Source of the DNA: Thermoplasmata archaeon
GTDB lineage: Archaea; Thermoplasmatota; Thermoplasmata; Lutacidiplasmatales; UBA184
DNA length: 8,372 bases
Direction: 5' to 3'
Assembly: GCA_030044695.1 (NCBI GenBank)
Contig: JASIDM010000097.1
Location: forward strand, 1 to 8,372
Below the pieces are notes generated by a model. It saw nothing but the letters and a program-made list of their open reading frames with translations, did not search any database and was not told where the DNA came from. The translations under genes were made by a program, and so were the position numbers. This document shows, one piece after another, positions 1 through 6,421 of this stretch (its first letter is position 1; each line of letters starts with the position of its first letter).

Positions 1-767
1 ACGGCGACGCCCAGCGCCCGTCGGTGGGCGCGCTGGACCAGGAGCGGGAGGCTCGCCGGGGTGAGGTAGGCGAGCTCGACGGCGACGCCGAGCGCCTGCC
101 GCGCGGCCCGGCCGATCTGCTGGCGCTGCGCCTCGAGGTCGACGGCGAGCACCTCGGGGGGGTAGAACGTCGTCCCGTCGACGAGGCCCCGGACCGCGAG
201 CCCGACCTCGAGCGGGCGGACGTCCAGCCGGGTGAGCAGGCCGGCGACCTCGCGCGAGATCGTCTGGCCGGCGCGCACGATCGTCGTGTCCTTCTTGAGG
301 ACGACCTTCCCCTTCTCGATCGCCGCGGGGAAGCCGGCGTGCTGGAGTTCGCCGACGATCGGCCCGGGCTTGAAGCTCGTCGTCCCGGCCGGCACGAGGA
401 TGTCGTGCGGCGCCACCTCGCCGCCGCGCGCGGGCGTCGGCGAGCGGGTCCTCGCGAACTCGTCGAAGATGGCGAACGGGTTCCCTTCCGCCGTGAGGAG
501 CGCCGTCTGGTCGTCGAGCCGCTCCAGGAGCGGGCCGAGCGCCGGGCGCTGCTTCGCGGCGCCCGCGAGGGCGTGGCGCAGGGCGCTGTTCGGGGCGACG
601 ACGATCGGATGGCCCCGGCCGCGGAGCTCGCGGCGCATCGACTGCAGCGCGGACGCCGGCACGCCCCGGACGCCGACCAGCGCCGTCACGGGGTGGGCGA
701 GCACGCTCTCGGTGAGCGCCCCGACCCGGGCGACCTTCTCCGGACGGACCGCTCCTCGGCCGGGCAT
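1..767 (-). CDS. rpl10: Large ribosomal subunit protein uL10 (archaeal L10/P0), C-terminus cut by window edge
   Basis: uL10 forms the base of the ribosomal stalk: it binds 23S rRNA and carries the L12/P1 dimers that recruit translation GTPases. The visible 255 codons start with MPGRGAVRPEKVARV at an ATG (765-767). They contain the family's N-terminal alpha/beta domain with VPASALQSMRRELRG and a following core that corresponds to the usual KN-x-L region (here APNSALRHAL). Later come FPAAIEKGKVVLKKDTTIV and, near the edge, PASLPLLVQRAHRRAL, which matches the conserved archaeal segment before the stalk spine. The helical spine that binds L12 and the acidic tail lie beyond position 1. Only 12 bp separate this start from the rpl1 stop, and a GGGGGAG ribosome binding site overlaps that stop, so the two genes are co-transcribed and probably coupled. 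An L12 gene is the expected next gene off the edge, by family knowledge only. Confidence 0.95.
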   Translation of the reverse strand, partial: MPGRGAVRPEKVARVGALTESVLAHPVTALVGVRGVPASALQSMRRELRGRGHPIVVAPNSALRHALAGAAKQRPALGPLLERLDDQTALLTAEGNPFAIFDEFARTRSPTPARGGEVAPHDILVPAGTTSFKPGPIVGELQHAGFPAAIEKGKVVLKKDTTIVRAGQTISREVAGLLTRLDVRPLEVGLAVRGLVDGTTFYPPEVLAVDLEAQRQQIGRAARQALGVAVELAYLTPASLPLLVQRAHRRALGVA

Positions 768-779
768 CGCGCGCTCCCC

Positions 780-1409
780 CTACCAGAGCCGCACGGCCGG
801 GCCCATCGTCGTCTTGACGTAGACGGACTCGATGTTCGAGCGGCCGCGCTCGAGCTTGCCCGTGATCCGCGCGAGCACGGCGTCGACGTTGCGGGCGATC
901 TCGTCGGCCGGCATCGCGCGCGTGCCGACCGGCGCGTGGAAGGTGCGGTTGCCCTTGGAGCGGATCCTCACGGAGCGCTGCAGGGCGCGGATCAGGTTCG
1001 TCGGGTCCGAGCCCGGAGCGACCGGCCGGGGCATCTTGCCCCGGGGCCCGAGGACGACGCCGAGCCGCCGGCCGATCGTCGGCATCAGCGGCGCCTCCGC
1101 GAGGAAGAAATCGATCCCGTCGACGGCCTTGCGGGCGCCCTTGGCGAACTCGTCCAGCTCCTGGCCGGTGATCGCCACGTCGGCGACCCCGCGGACCTTC
1201 TGCAGCAGCTCGGGCGAGCCGATGACGGCGACCTTCACGGGGCGGCCGCGGCCGTGCGGGAGGGGGACCTCCTCCTCGATGCGGTTCTTCGGGACGGAGA
1301 GGTCGAGGTCCTTCAGGTTGACCGCGAGCTCGACGGTCTCGGGGAACTTGCGGGCCGGGGCCTTCTCCAGGACCTCGGCGACGACCTCAGTGGAAGGACG
1401 GTCCGGCAT
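780..1409 (-). CDS. rpl1: Large ribosomal subunit protein uL1
   Basis: uL1 builds the mobile L1 stalk next to the ribosomal E site and in many archaea and bacteria also represses its own mRNA. The 209-residue product is close to the usual archaeal length of about 215. Recognisable segments are ARKFPETVELAVNLKDLDL (residues 19-37), the archaeal KNRIEEEVPLPHGRG (41-55) and the L1 signature LGPRGKMP (120-127). The C-terminal half returns to the RNA-binding domain, ending SVYVKTTMGPAVRLW. The ATG at 1407-1409 has a GAGG ribosome binding site 6 bp upstream (1416-1419, minus strand). The gene is first in its transcription unit and is followed by rpl10. In many archaea rpl11 precedes rpl1; here it does not, and the opposite strand holds rpl44e. 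I could not point to a specific L1 autoregulatory hairpin in the short leader. Confidence 0.96.
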   Translation of the reverse strand: MPDRPSTEVVAEVLEKAPARKFPETVELAVNLKDLDLSVPKNRIEEEVPLPHGRGRPVKVAVIGSPELLQKVRGVADVAITGQELDEFAKGARKAVDGIDFFLAEAPLMPTIGRRLGVVLGPRGKMPRPVAPGSDPTNLIRALQRSVRIRSKGNRTFHAPVGTRAMPADEIARNVDAVLARITGKLERGRSNIESVYVKTTMGPAVRLW

Positions 1410-1450
1410 CGACGGCCTCGAAGTGAGAACGTGGCGCGCCGAGCAGGCCT

Positions 1451-1460
1451 ACCTATTTGA
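1451..1460 (-). promoter_or_regulatory. Candidate TATA box for rpl1-rpl10
   Basis: The minus strand reads TCAAATAGGT here, the only AT-rich stretch between the divergent genes on the rpl1 side. A TATA centre near 1455 would place transcription start around 1428-1430, leaving a leader of roughly 20 nt. That leader contains the GAGG ribosome binding site of rpl1 at 1416-1419. The match to a consensus archaeal TATA box is only moderate. Confidence 0.4.
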
Positions 1461-1548
1461 TGCTTTGGACGAGGCCCGCCGGTCGAGGCCGCCGGTTCCT
1501 CGCCGGCACCGTCGCGCCGAGCCCGACGTCCGGGGCCCGGCGAACCCG

Positions 1549-1554
1549 TATATA
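1549..1554 (+). promoter_or_regulatory. TATA box of the rpl44e operon, placed for a leaderless transcript
   Basis: TATATA stands out in very G+C-rich sequence. Its centre is 27-28 bp upstream of the rpl44e ATG at 1579. Archaeal transcription starts about 25-27 bp downstream of the TATA centre, so the mRNA should begin at or within a base or two of the start codon. No Shine-Dalgarno sequence lies just upstream of that ATG, in contrast to the next gene, which agrees with a leaderless first gene. No clear BRE is visible upstream. Confidence 0.7.
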
Positions 1555-1578
1555 GGAGACGCCCCTCGCGGCCGACCG

Positions 1579-1863
1579 ATGCACTATCCTAAGGTCGTCT
1601 CGACGTACTGCCCGAAGTGCAAGGCCCACACCGAGCACGACGTCGAGAAGGGCAAGAAGCGCACCGCCTCGGAGCTCCGCTGGGGGCAGCGCCGGTTCCG
1701 CCGCGCGACCCGCGGCTACGGCGGCTTCCCCCGGCCCAAGCCCGAGGGGCGAGCCAAGGCGGTCCGTCGCGTCTACCTCAAGTTCCGCTGCAAGAAGTGC
1801 CGCTACACCGTCCAGCCGGCGAGCTGGCGGGCGAGCTCCCTGGAGCTCGTCGAGAAGCACTAG
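1579..1863 (+). CDS. rpl44e: Large ribosomal subunit protein eL44/L44e (eL42 in the newer naming)
   Basis: This is a small zinc-binding ribosomal protein of archaea and eukaryotes that sits near the E site, where it contacts the tRNA CCA end. The 94-residue product has the expected CPKC pair near the N-terminus (STYCPKCKAHTEHDVEKGKK) and the second CKKC pair near the C-terminus. Between them lies the basic family core GQRRFRRATRGYGGFPRPKP. The ending LELVEKH is also typical. The reading frame is open far upstream, but the ATG at 1579 is chosen because the family starts here and because the TATA box 27 bp upstream fits a leaderless mRNA. It is the first gene of the plus-strand translation operon; rps27e begins 17 bp after its stop. 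Confidence 0.95.
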   Translation: MHYPKVVSTYCPKCKAHTEHDVEKGKKRTASELRWGQRRFRRATRGYGGFPRPKPEGRAKAVRRVYLKFRCKKCRYTVQPASWRASSLELVEKH

Positions 1864-1870
1864 GGGGGAC

Positions 1871-1875
1871 GGAGG
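1871..1875 (+). promoter_or_regulatory. Ribosome binding site of rps27e
   Basis: GGAGG, 5 bp before the ATG at 1881, is a strong match to the complement of the archaeal 16S rRNA 3' end. It fixes the rps27e start and contrasts with the leaderless first gene of the operon. Confidence 0.75.
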
Positions 1876-1880
1876 AACTG

Positions 1881-2057
1881 ATGCGCGCCGCCTCGCCGTT
1901 CTGGGTCGTCAAGTGCCCGGACTGCTCGACGGAGCAGACGGTCTTCAGCCGACCCGCGACGGCCGTCAGCTGCTCGGTCTGCGGGGCGACGGTCGCGACG
2001 CCGACCGGCGGCCAGGCGAAGCTCCGCGGTGAGCTCGTGCGCACCCTGGGGAGCTAG
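1881..2057 (+). CDS. rps27e: Small ribosomal subunit protein eS27
   Basis: eS27 is a zinc-ribbon protein of the archaeal and eukaryotic small ribosomal subunit. The 58-residue product has the family layout: FWVVKCPDCSTEQTVFSR with the first CxxC, then SCSVCGATVATPTGG with the second CxxC, and a short C-terminal segment ending RTLGS. Its length is close to the archaeal norm of about 60. The start is set by the GGAGG site 5 bp upstream. The order rpl44e, rps27e, eif2a, nop10 is a widely conserved archaeal arrangement, which supports the calls of all four members. Confidence 0.95.
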   Translation: MRAASPFWVVKCPDCSTEQTVFSRPATAVSCSVCGATVATPTGGQAKLRGELVRTLGS

Positions 2058-2078
2058 CGGAAGGGACCGGTCGTTCGG

Positions 2079-2855
2079 ATGCCCCTGCGAGCCGAGTACC
2101 CCGAGGAAGGCGAGCTGGTCATCGGCACCGTCACCTCGATCCGCAACTTCGGCGCCTTCGTCACCCTCGACGAGTACGCCAAGCGCGAGGCGTTCATCCA
2201 TCTCTCCGAGGTCGCCGCGGGGTGGGTCAAGTACATTCGCGACCACGTCCGCGAGGGCCAGAAGATCGTCGCGCGGGTGCTGCGCATCGACCCGCAGAAG
2301 GGCCAGATCGACCTCTCCCTGAAGCGGATCAACGACCACCAGCGGCGGGAGAAGATCCAGGCCTGGAAGAACGAGCAGCGCGCCCTGCGCCTCGCCGCCC
2401 AGGTCGCCACCGTGCTCGGCAAGCCGACGGAGCAGGCCGTCGATCTGTTCGGCCCGACGCTCATCGAACGGTACGGCTCGCTGTTCGCGGCGTTCGAGCT
2501 CGCCTCGGCCGACCCGAAGCAGTTCCAGAAGGAGAACGACCGGACCGGCTGGGTCGCGGCGTTCCTCAAGGTCGCGCGGGAGAACATCGTCCCCCCGCAC
2601 GTCACGATCCTCGGGACCCTCGAGATCAAGGACCTCCAGGCCGACGGGGCCGAGCACGTGAAGGCGGCGCTCCTCGCCGCCGAGCAGGTCGACCCCCAGG
2701 CCGTCGAGGTGCAGTACGTCGGCGCGCCGCGGTACCGGCTCCGCATCCAGGCCGGCCAGTACAAGCAGGCCGAGGAGACCCTGAAGAAGGCGACGGAGGC
2801 GGCGCTGCGCTCGATCAAGTCCTCCGGCGGCGAGGGGAGCTTCCTGCGCGCATGA
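2079..2855 (+). CDS. eif2a: Translation initiation factor aIF2 subunit alpha
   Basis: aIF2-alpha is part of the heterotrimer that delivers initiator Met-tRNA to the small ribosomal subunit. The 258-residue product shows the three family domains. First is an S1/OB fold at about 9-83, with GTVTSIRNFGAFVTLDEY, EAFIHLSEVAAGWVKYIRD and GQIDLSLKRIN. A helical domain follows at about 85-170, and a C-terminal alpha/beta domain that binds the gamma subunit at about 172-258 (VTILGTLEIKDLQADGAEH). The GWVKYIRD segment is the archaeal form of the loop that carries the regulated serine in eukaryotes. The ATG at 2079 lies 21 bp after the rps27e stop and has only a weak purine-rich stretch upstream. The TGA overlaps the nop10 ATG in an ATGA junction. 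Confidence 0.96.
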   Translation: MPLRAEYPEEGELVIGTVTSIRNFGAFVTLDEYAKREAFIHLSEVAAGWVKYIRDHVREGQKIVARVLRIDPQKGQIDLSLKRINDHQRREKIQAWKNEQRALRLAAQVATVLGKPTEQAVDLFGPTLIERYGSLFAAFELASADPKQFQKENDRTGWVAAFLKVARENIVPPHVTILGTLEIKDLQADGAEHVKAALLAAEQVDPQAVEVQYVGAPRYRLRIQAGQYKQAEETLKKATEAALRSIKSSGGEGSFLRA

Positions 2856-3034
2856 CGGAGTCGCTGCTCCGCGTCTGCCGCGCCTGCGACCGCTACACGC
2901 TGAAGGAGCTCTGCCCCGGCTGCGGCGGGCCCACGCGCACCCCGCATCCGGCCCGCTTCGACGCCACGGACCGCTACGGGGCCTACCGCCGCCGCCTGCT
3001 GGCGAGCGTCCGGGCCGACCCCGGGAGGGCGTAG
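2852..3034 (+). CDS. nop10: Ribosome biogenesis protein Nop10 (H/ACA RNP subunit)
   Basis: Nop10 binds Cbf5 and helps to form the H/ACA ribonucleoprotein that makes guide-RNA-directed pseudouridines in rRNA. The 60-residue product has a zinc ribbon formed by C9, C12, C21 and C24 (RVCRACDRYTLKELCPGCG). It then has the family's Cbf5-binding tail, PARFDATDRYGAYRRRL. It starts inside the last codons of eif2a (ATGA overlap), so its translation is probably coupled to aIF2-alpha, as in many archaea. The last dozen residues (SVRADPGRA end) are less conserved. The next gene begins 5 bp after the stop. Confidence 0.95.
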   Translation: MTESLLRVCRACDRYTLKELCPGCGGPTRTPHPARFDATDRYGAYRRRLLASVRADPGRA

Positions 3035-3039
3035 CGACC

Positions 3040-3558
3040 GTGGCGGCGGCGATCCATCGGATCAAGGTCGTCAACGACGTGAGCGACCTCGTCCCGATCC
3101 TGCGGGCCGTCGGCTCGCCGCTCCGCCTCAAGGTCGTCCAGCGGCTCGGGGAGGAGTGGCTCACCCTCGAGGACATCGAGCGCGAGTTCGGCGACGAGGG
3201 CAAGAAGGCGCTCGCCTTCTTCGAGAAGCTGCGCCTGATCGACACGCGGTGGGTCGCGCGCGAGGGCCGGCGCGTGCCGGACAAGAGCTACCACTTCTAC
3301 TACTCGACGATCAACATCAACACGACGAGCCCGCTCGCCGAGATGAGCGAGGTCCTCGCCATCGCGACGATGCCGCCCAAGGAGTACGAGCGGCTCGAGG
3401 CGAGGATCCTCGCCGCCGTCGGCCCGGAGGGCCGGTTCTTCTCCGACGTCGCCGAGGAGCTCAAGATGTCGCCGACGCGGCTGAAGGCGCTCGTCAAGCG
3501 CTCGGAGAAGCTGGAGTACCGTGGGCACCGGATCGAGCGGTTCCGCGGCGAGGCGTAG
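3040..3558 (+). CDS. ArsR-like winged-helix transcriptional regulator
   Basis: A predicted DNA-binding protein of 172 residues, starting at a GTG 5 bp after nop10. Residues about 15-90 look like an ArsR-type winged helix: LRAVGSPLRLKVVQRLGEEW, a TLEDIEREFG helix-turn-helix, then FFEKLRLIDTRWV and a wing with REGRRVPDKSYHFYY. A second helix-turn-helix-like stretch lies at about 115-168 (EYERLEARILAAV, FFSDVAEELKMSPTRLKALV). I see no cysteine at all, so it is not a thiol-type metal sensor of the ArsR kind. Its target is unknown. Its place inside a translation operon, just before trm56, suggests that it regulates this operon or a related one, but that is inference. The trm56 start lies 38 bp inside its 3' end. 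Confidence 0.75.
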   Translation: MAAAIHRIKVVNDVSDLVPILRAVGSPLRLKVVQRLGEEWLTLEDIEREFGDEGKKALAFFEKLRLIDTRWVAREGRRVPDKSYHFYYSTININTTSPLAEMSEVLAIATMPPKEYERLEARILAAVGPEGRFFSDVAEELKMSPTRLKALVKRSEKLEYRGHRIERFRGEA

Positions 3559-4093
3559 CCCGCGGACGGGCCCGACCGTCGAAGTCCTGCGCGTCGGCCA
3601 CCGTCCCGGGCGCGACCCGCGCCTCTCCACCCACGTCGCGCTCGTCGCCCGCGCCTTCGGCGCGCGCCGGCTCGTCCTGCATCCGCCGGACCCCGGGGTG
3701 GAGCGGACCGTCCGCCAGGTCGCCGAGCGCTGGGGAGGACGGTTCGAGGTCGTCGGGGCCCCGAGCTGGACGGCCGTGGTCCGGGCGGCGCGCGGCCCGG
3801 TCGTCCACCTGACGATGTACGGCCTGCCGTTCGAGCGGTACGTCCCTCGCCTTCGCCGCGCCTCGGAGGTGCTGCTGGTCGTCGGCGGCGCCAAGGTCCC
3901 GGCTCGGCTGTACGGCGAGGCGACGTACAACCTCGCGGTCGGCGACCAGCCCCACAGCGAGGTCGCCGCGGTCGCCGTCGCGTTGCGCGAGCTGCTCGGA
4001 CCGGTGCCGGCCTCCGCGTTCGACGGCGCCCGGCTGCGGATCCGTCCCCGTGCCCGAGGCAAGTCGGTCGTGGCCCGCGAGGAGGCCCGGTGA
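3521..4093 (+). CDS. trm56: tRNA (cytidine(56)-2'-O)-methyltransferase Trm56
   Basis: Trm56 methylates the ribose of C56 in the T-loop of archaeal tRNAs using S-adenosylmethionine. The 190-residue product is a SPOUT-class enzyme with strong family signatures: EVLRVGHRPGRD, STHVALVARAFGARRLVLH, VVHLTMYGLPFE and the C-terminal SAM-binding knot VVGGAKVPARLYGEATYNLAVGDQPHSEVAA. The family normally starts just before VEVLR. In this frame no ATG, GTG or TTG lies between there and the GTG at 3521, which has a GGAG at 3513-3516. I therefore choose 3521; it adds about 19 residues (MGTGSSGSAARRSPRTGPT) and overlaps the upstream regulator by 38 bp. The gene ends in a GTGA overlap with mevalonate kinase. 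Confidence 0.93.
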   Translation: MGTGSSGSAARRSPRTGPTVEVLRVGHRPGRDPRLSTHVALVARAFGARRLVLHPPDPGVERTVRQVAERWGGRFEVVGAPSWTAVVRAARGPVVHLTMYGLPFERYVPRLRRASEVLLVVGGAKVPARLYGEATYNLAVGDQPHSEVAAVAVALRELLGPVPASAFDGARLRIRPRARGKSVVAREEAR

Positions 4094-5067
4094 GCGAGCC
4101 CGGCGCGATACCGGGGCGCGCGCTCCCGGCGTCGGCCCGAGCCCCGGCGAAGTGCATCCTCTTCGGCGAGCACGCCGTCGTCCGAGGGGCCCCGGAGCTG
4201 CTCGTCGCGATCGACCTCCACACGCAGGTCGTCGTGCGCGCCTCCGGTCGGACGCGCCTGAACGCCGACCCGCCGGGCCCGTCGGCCAACCCGTACTTTC
4301 GCGAGGCGCTGGTCGGGCTCCGGCTCGGCGAGGTCGACGTCCGCTCGGTGAGCCGCATCCCCCGGGCCGCCGGGCTCGGCTCGTCGGCGGCGTTCGTCGC
4401 CGCGCTCGCCGCGGCGTTCGCCGCGGCCGACGGAGGCTGCGACCGGGCCGCCCTGGCCCAGCGATGCTTCGCCGTCGAGCGGTCGGCCCAGGGGGTCGGG
4501 AGCCCCGGCGACACCTCGGCGAGCGTCGCCGGGGGCTACGTCACGCTCAACGCGGGCGAGCACGGCGGTCGTCCGCTCTGGACCGCCCGCCACGGCGCCG
4601 AGTCCTGGGAAGTGCGCCGGGCCCCGGATCCCGGCTGGGTCTGGGTGGTGGCGTACACCGGCATCCCGCGCTCGACCGCGGACGCCGTCCGCGCGGTGAG
4701 CGCGCGCTTGGCCCGGGCCGACGGCGACCGGCTCCTCGGCGAGTTCACCGAGGTCGCGCGGCACGGGATCGCGGCCGTCGCCGCGGGCGATCGGCCCGCG
4801 GTCGGCCAAGCTCTCGGGCGCAACCAGGAGCTGCTGCGGGAGGTCGGCGTCTCCCACCCCCGGGCCGAAGCCCTGCTCGACGCGGCGGCCCCGGTCTGCG
4901 AGGGGGCGAAGGTCACCGGAGCCGGCTGCGGCGGGTCGATCGTCGCGCTGCCCCGGCCGGGTCGCGAGGCGGAGCTGGTCCGACGCCTCGCCAGGGCCGG
5001 CGCCGTGCCGTTCCCGGTGCGGCCCTCGCCGGGCGTCGAGCTCGTCGACCCTGCCTCCCTCCCGTAG
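4090..5067 (+). CDS. mvk: Mevalonate kinase (archaeal type, GHMP family)
   Basis: Mevalonate kinase phosphorylates mevalonate to 5-phosphomevalonate on the way to the isoprenoid chains of archaeal lipids. The 325-residue product carries the three GHMP motifs: APAKCILFGEHAVVRG (residues 18-33), the ATP-binding PRAAGLGSSAAF (91-102) and GAKVTGAGCGGSIVAL (272-287). The catalytic aspartate is most likely D141 in QGVGSPGDTSASVAGG, which matches the archaeal SPxDT pattern; E130 lies just upstream in FAVERS. These features favour mevalonate 5-kinase over the Thermoplasma mevalonate-3-kinase. The GTG start is fixed by GGAGG at 4081-4085 and overlaps the trm56 stop (GTGA). It is the last gene of the plus-strand operon and converges on the GTPase gene. 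Confidence 0.93.
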   Translation: MSEPGAIPGRALPASARAPAKCILFGEHAVVRGAPELLVAIDLHTQVVVRASGRTRLNADPPGPSANPYFREALVGLRLGEVDVRSVSRIPRAAGLGSSAAFVAALAAAFAAADGGCDRAALAQRCFAVERSAQGVGSPGDTSASVAGGYVTLNAGEHGGRPLWTARHGAESWEVRRAPDPGWVWVVAYTGIPRSTADAVRAVSARLARADGDRLLGEFTEVARHGIAAVAAGDRPAVGQALGRNQELLREVGVSHPRAEALLDAAAPVCEGAKVTGAGCGGSIVALPRPGREAELVRRLARAGAVPFPVRPSPGVELVDPASLP

Positions 5068-5207
5068 CCCAGCCTGGCGAGCTCGCGCCCCCTGTCGTCG
5101 ACGACGTCCATCCACGGCGGATCGCCCGGGGCTGGCGGGCGCCGGCGTTCCGCCGAACCGACGGCGGCCGCCAGGTCCGGCCCGGGTCGGCGGCGGGAGT
5201 CGGCGAG
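5068..5207. other. Convergent intergenic gap, no feature seen
   Basis: This 140-bp stretch separates the converging ends of mevalonate kinase and the YchF-type GTPase. It is very G+C-rich. I see no oligo-T run of the kind that ends archaeal transcripts on either strand, no tRNA-like T-loop and no credible short gene. Confidence 0.5.
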
Positions 5208-6404
5208 CTATCGGCGGGCCACGAACCGCAGGACCGCTCCGGCCTCGACCGGATGATCGGCGGCGAGCGCGCGGTGGGTGCGCCCGTCGATCGCCCGCAC
5301 GAACTTCTCGCCGAGGTCGGTGTGGACCCGGTAGGCGACCGCGCGGACCGGCGTGCCCGCGGGCACGAGGAACGCGTCCGGCAGGACCCGTCCCTTCGAA
5401 TCGGTCCAGTGCTGCTCGTCCTCGACCGGGAAGACGACGACGCGACGGAGCCGCCCGAAGACCATCGCCTCGAGCGCCGGCTGGACGCCGGTCGACCCCC
5501 AGACTTCCAGGAGCTTGCGAAGCCCGTCCAGCGCCGACGCCTGCGCCGGGCTGAACGACGCCCCCGGTGTCGGGCGGAACGAGGGATCCCCCGGCCGGTA
5601 GCTGACGAGTCCGGCCCGGGCCGCCCGCCGCAAGGTCAGTTCCGCGTCCGCGGCCGTCGCGACGACGGGGACGTCGCCGAGCCGTCCGCCCAGCGCCGTC
5701 GCGTCCTCGGGGCGAGCCCGGTCGCACTTGTTGGCGGCGACGAGCCGTGGCTTCGCCGCCCGCAGGAGCTCCGTGGCGAGGCGCCGCCGATCCTCCTCGC
5801 TCCACCGGCTCGGGTGGCCGAGGTCGACCGCGCTCGCCCGCAGGGCCGCGCCGATCGCCGGCGGCGGGATGGAGAGGCCCGTCAGGCGCCCCTCGAGCAG
5901 CTCCTCGATCTTCCGACCGTCCAGTTCGGCTCCCCGGGCGTCACGATCGAACCCCCGGCCCAGGATCTCCGCGATCCAGGCGACGAGCTCCTCCTCGAGC
6001 CAGGTCACCTCGTCCGCCGGATCCGAGGAGTGCGGAGCTACCGCCCGACCTTCGGCGTCGGTCGCCCCGCTCAGGTCGACGACCTGCAGGAAACCGTCGG
6101 CCGCCCGGAGGTCGTCCAGGAACTTGTGCCCCAATCCCTTTCCGGAGGAGGCGCCCGGAACGAGCCCGGGAACGTCGACGAGCTGGACCGGCACCCACCG
6201 GATGCCGTCGACGCATTTCGCGTTCCCGGGCGTGCAGGCGACGCCCTTCTCCCCGTGCGGGCACGGGACCCGGACCGCGGCGACCCCGCGGTTCGGTTCG
6301 ATCGTCGTGAACGGGTACGGGGCCATCGGCACGTCGAGCAGCGTCAGGGCGTTGAAGAACGTCGATTTGCCGACGTTCGGCTTGCCGACGACCCCGATCT
6401 CCAT
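5208..6404 (-). CDS. YchF/OBG-family GTP/ATP-binding protein, archaeal type with TGS domain
   Basis: A 398-residue P-loop NTPase of the Obg/YchF family, whose members associate with ribosomes and bind ATP and/or GTP. G1 is GKPNVGKST (7-15), the switch I region PFTTIEPN (31-38), G3 DVPGLV (77-82) and G4 NKCD (225-228). An archaeal insert follows G2, with the cysteine-bearing segment VPCPHGEKGVACTPGNAKC (46-64). The C-terminal TGS domain is at about 320-396 (VVFPVEDEQH, GTPVRAVAYRVHTDLGEKFVRAID). Bacterial YchF has NxxE at G4 and prefers ATP; the NKxD here fits archaeal relatives. The ATG lies 17 bp after the stop of the adenosyltransferase gene, so they are probably co-transcribed. No strong ribosome binding site is visible. 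Confidence 0.93.
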   Translation of the reverse strand: MEIGVVGKPNVGKSTFFNALTLLDVPMAPYPFTTIEPNRGVAAVRVPCPHGEKGVACTPGNAKCVDGIRWVPVQLVDVPGLVPGASSGKGLGHKFLDDLRAADGFLQVVDLSGATDAEGRAVAPHSSDPADEVTWLEEELVAWIAEILGRGFDRDARGAELDGRKIEELLEGRLTGLSIPPPAIGAALRASAVDLGHPSRWSEEDRRRLATELLRAAKPRLVAANKCDRARPEDATALGGRLGDVPVVATAADAELTLRRAARAGLVSYRPGDPSFRPTPGASFSPAQASALDGLRKLLEVWGSTGVQPALEAMVFGRLRRVVVFPVEDEQHWTDSKGRVLPDAFLVPAGTPVRAVAYRVHTDLGEKFVRAIDGRTHRALAADHPVEAGAVLRFVARR

Positions 6405-6421
6405 CGGCCCGCCGGACGGTC

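Noticed and set aside
24..1460. Long plus-strand open frame of 478 codons opposite rpl10 and rpl1
   Set aside because: It is antisense to two clear ribosomal protein genes; its Arg/Asp/Gly-rich composition is what G+C-rich coding DNA gives in a shadow frame.
2983..5805. Minus-strand open frame of 940 codons
   Set aside because: It lies opposite the regulator, trm56 and mevalonate kinase and partly over the GTPase in another frame; the low-complexity Arg/Gly/Pro composition shows no domain.
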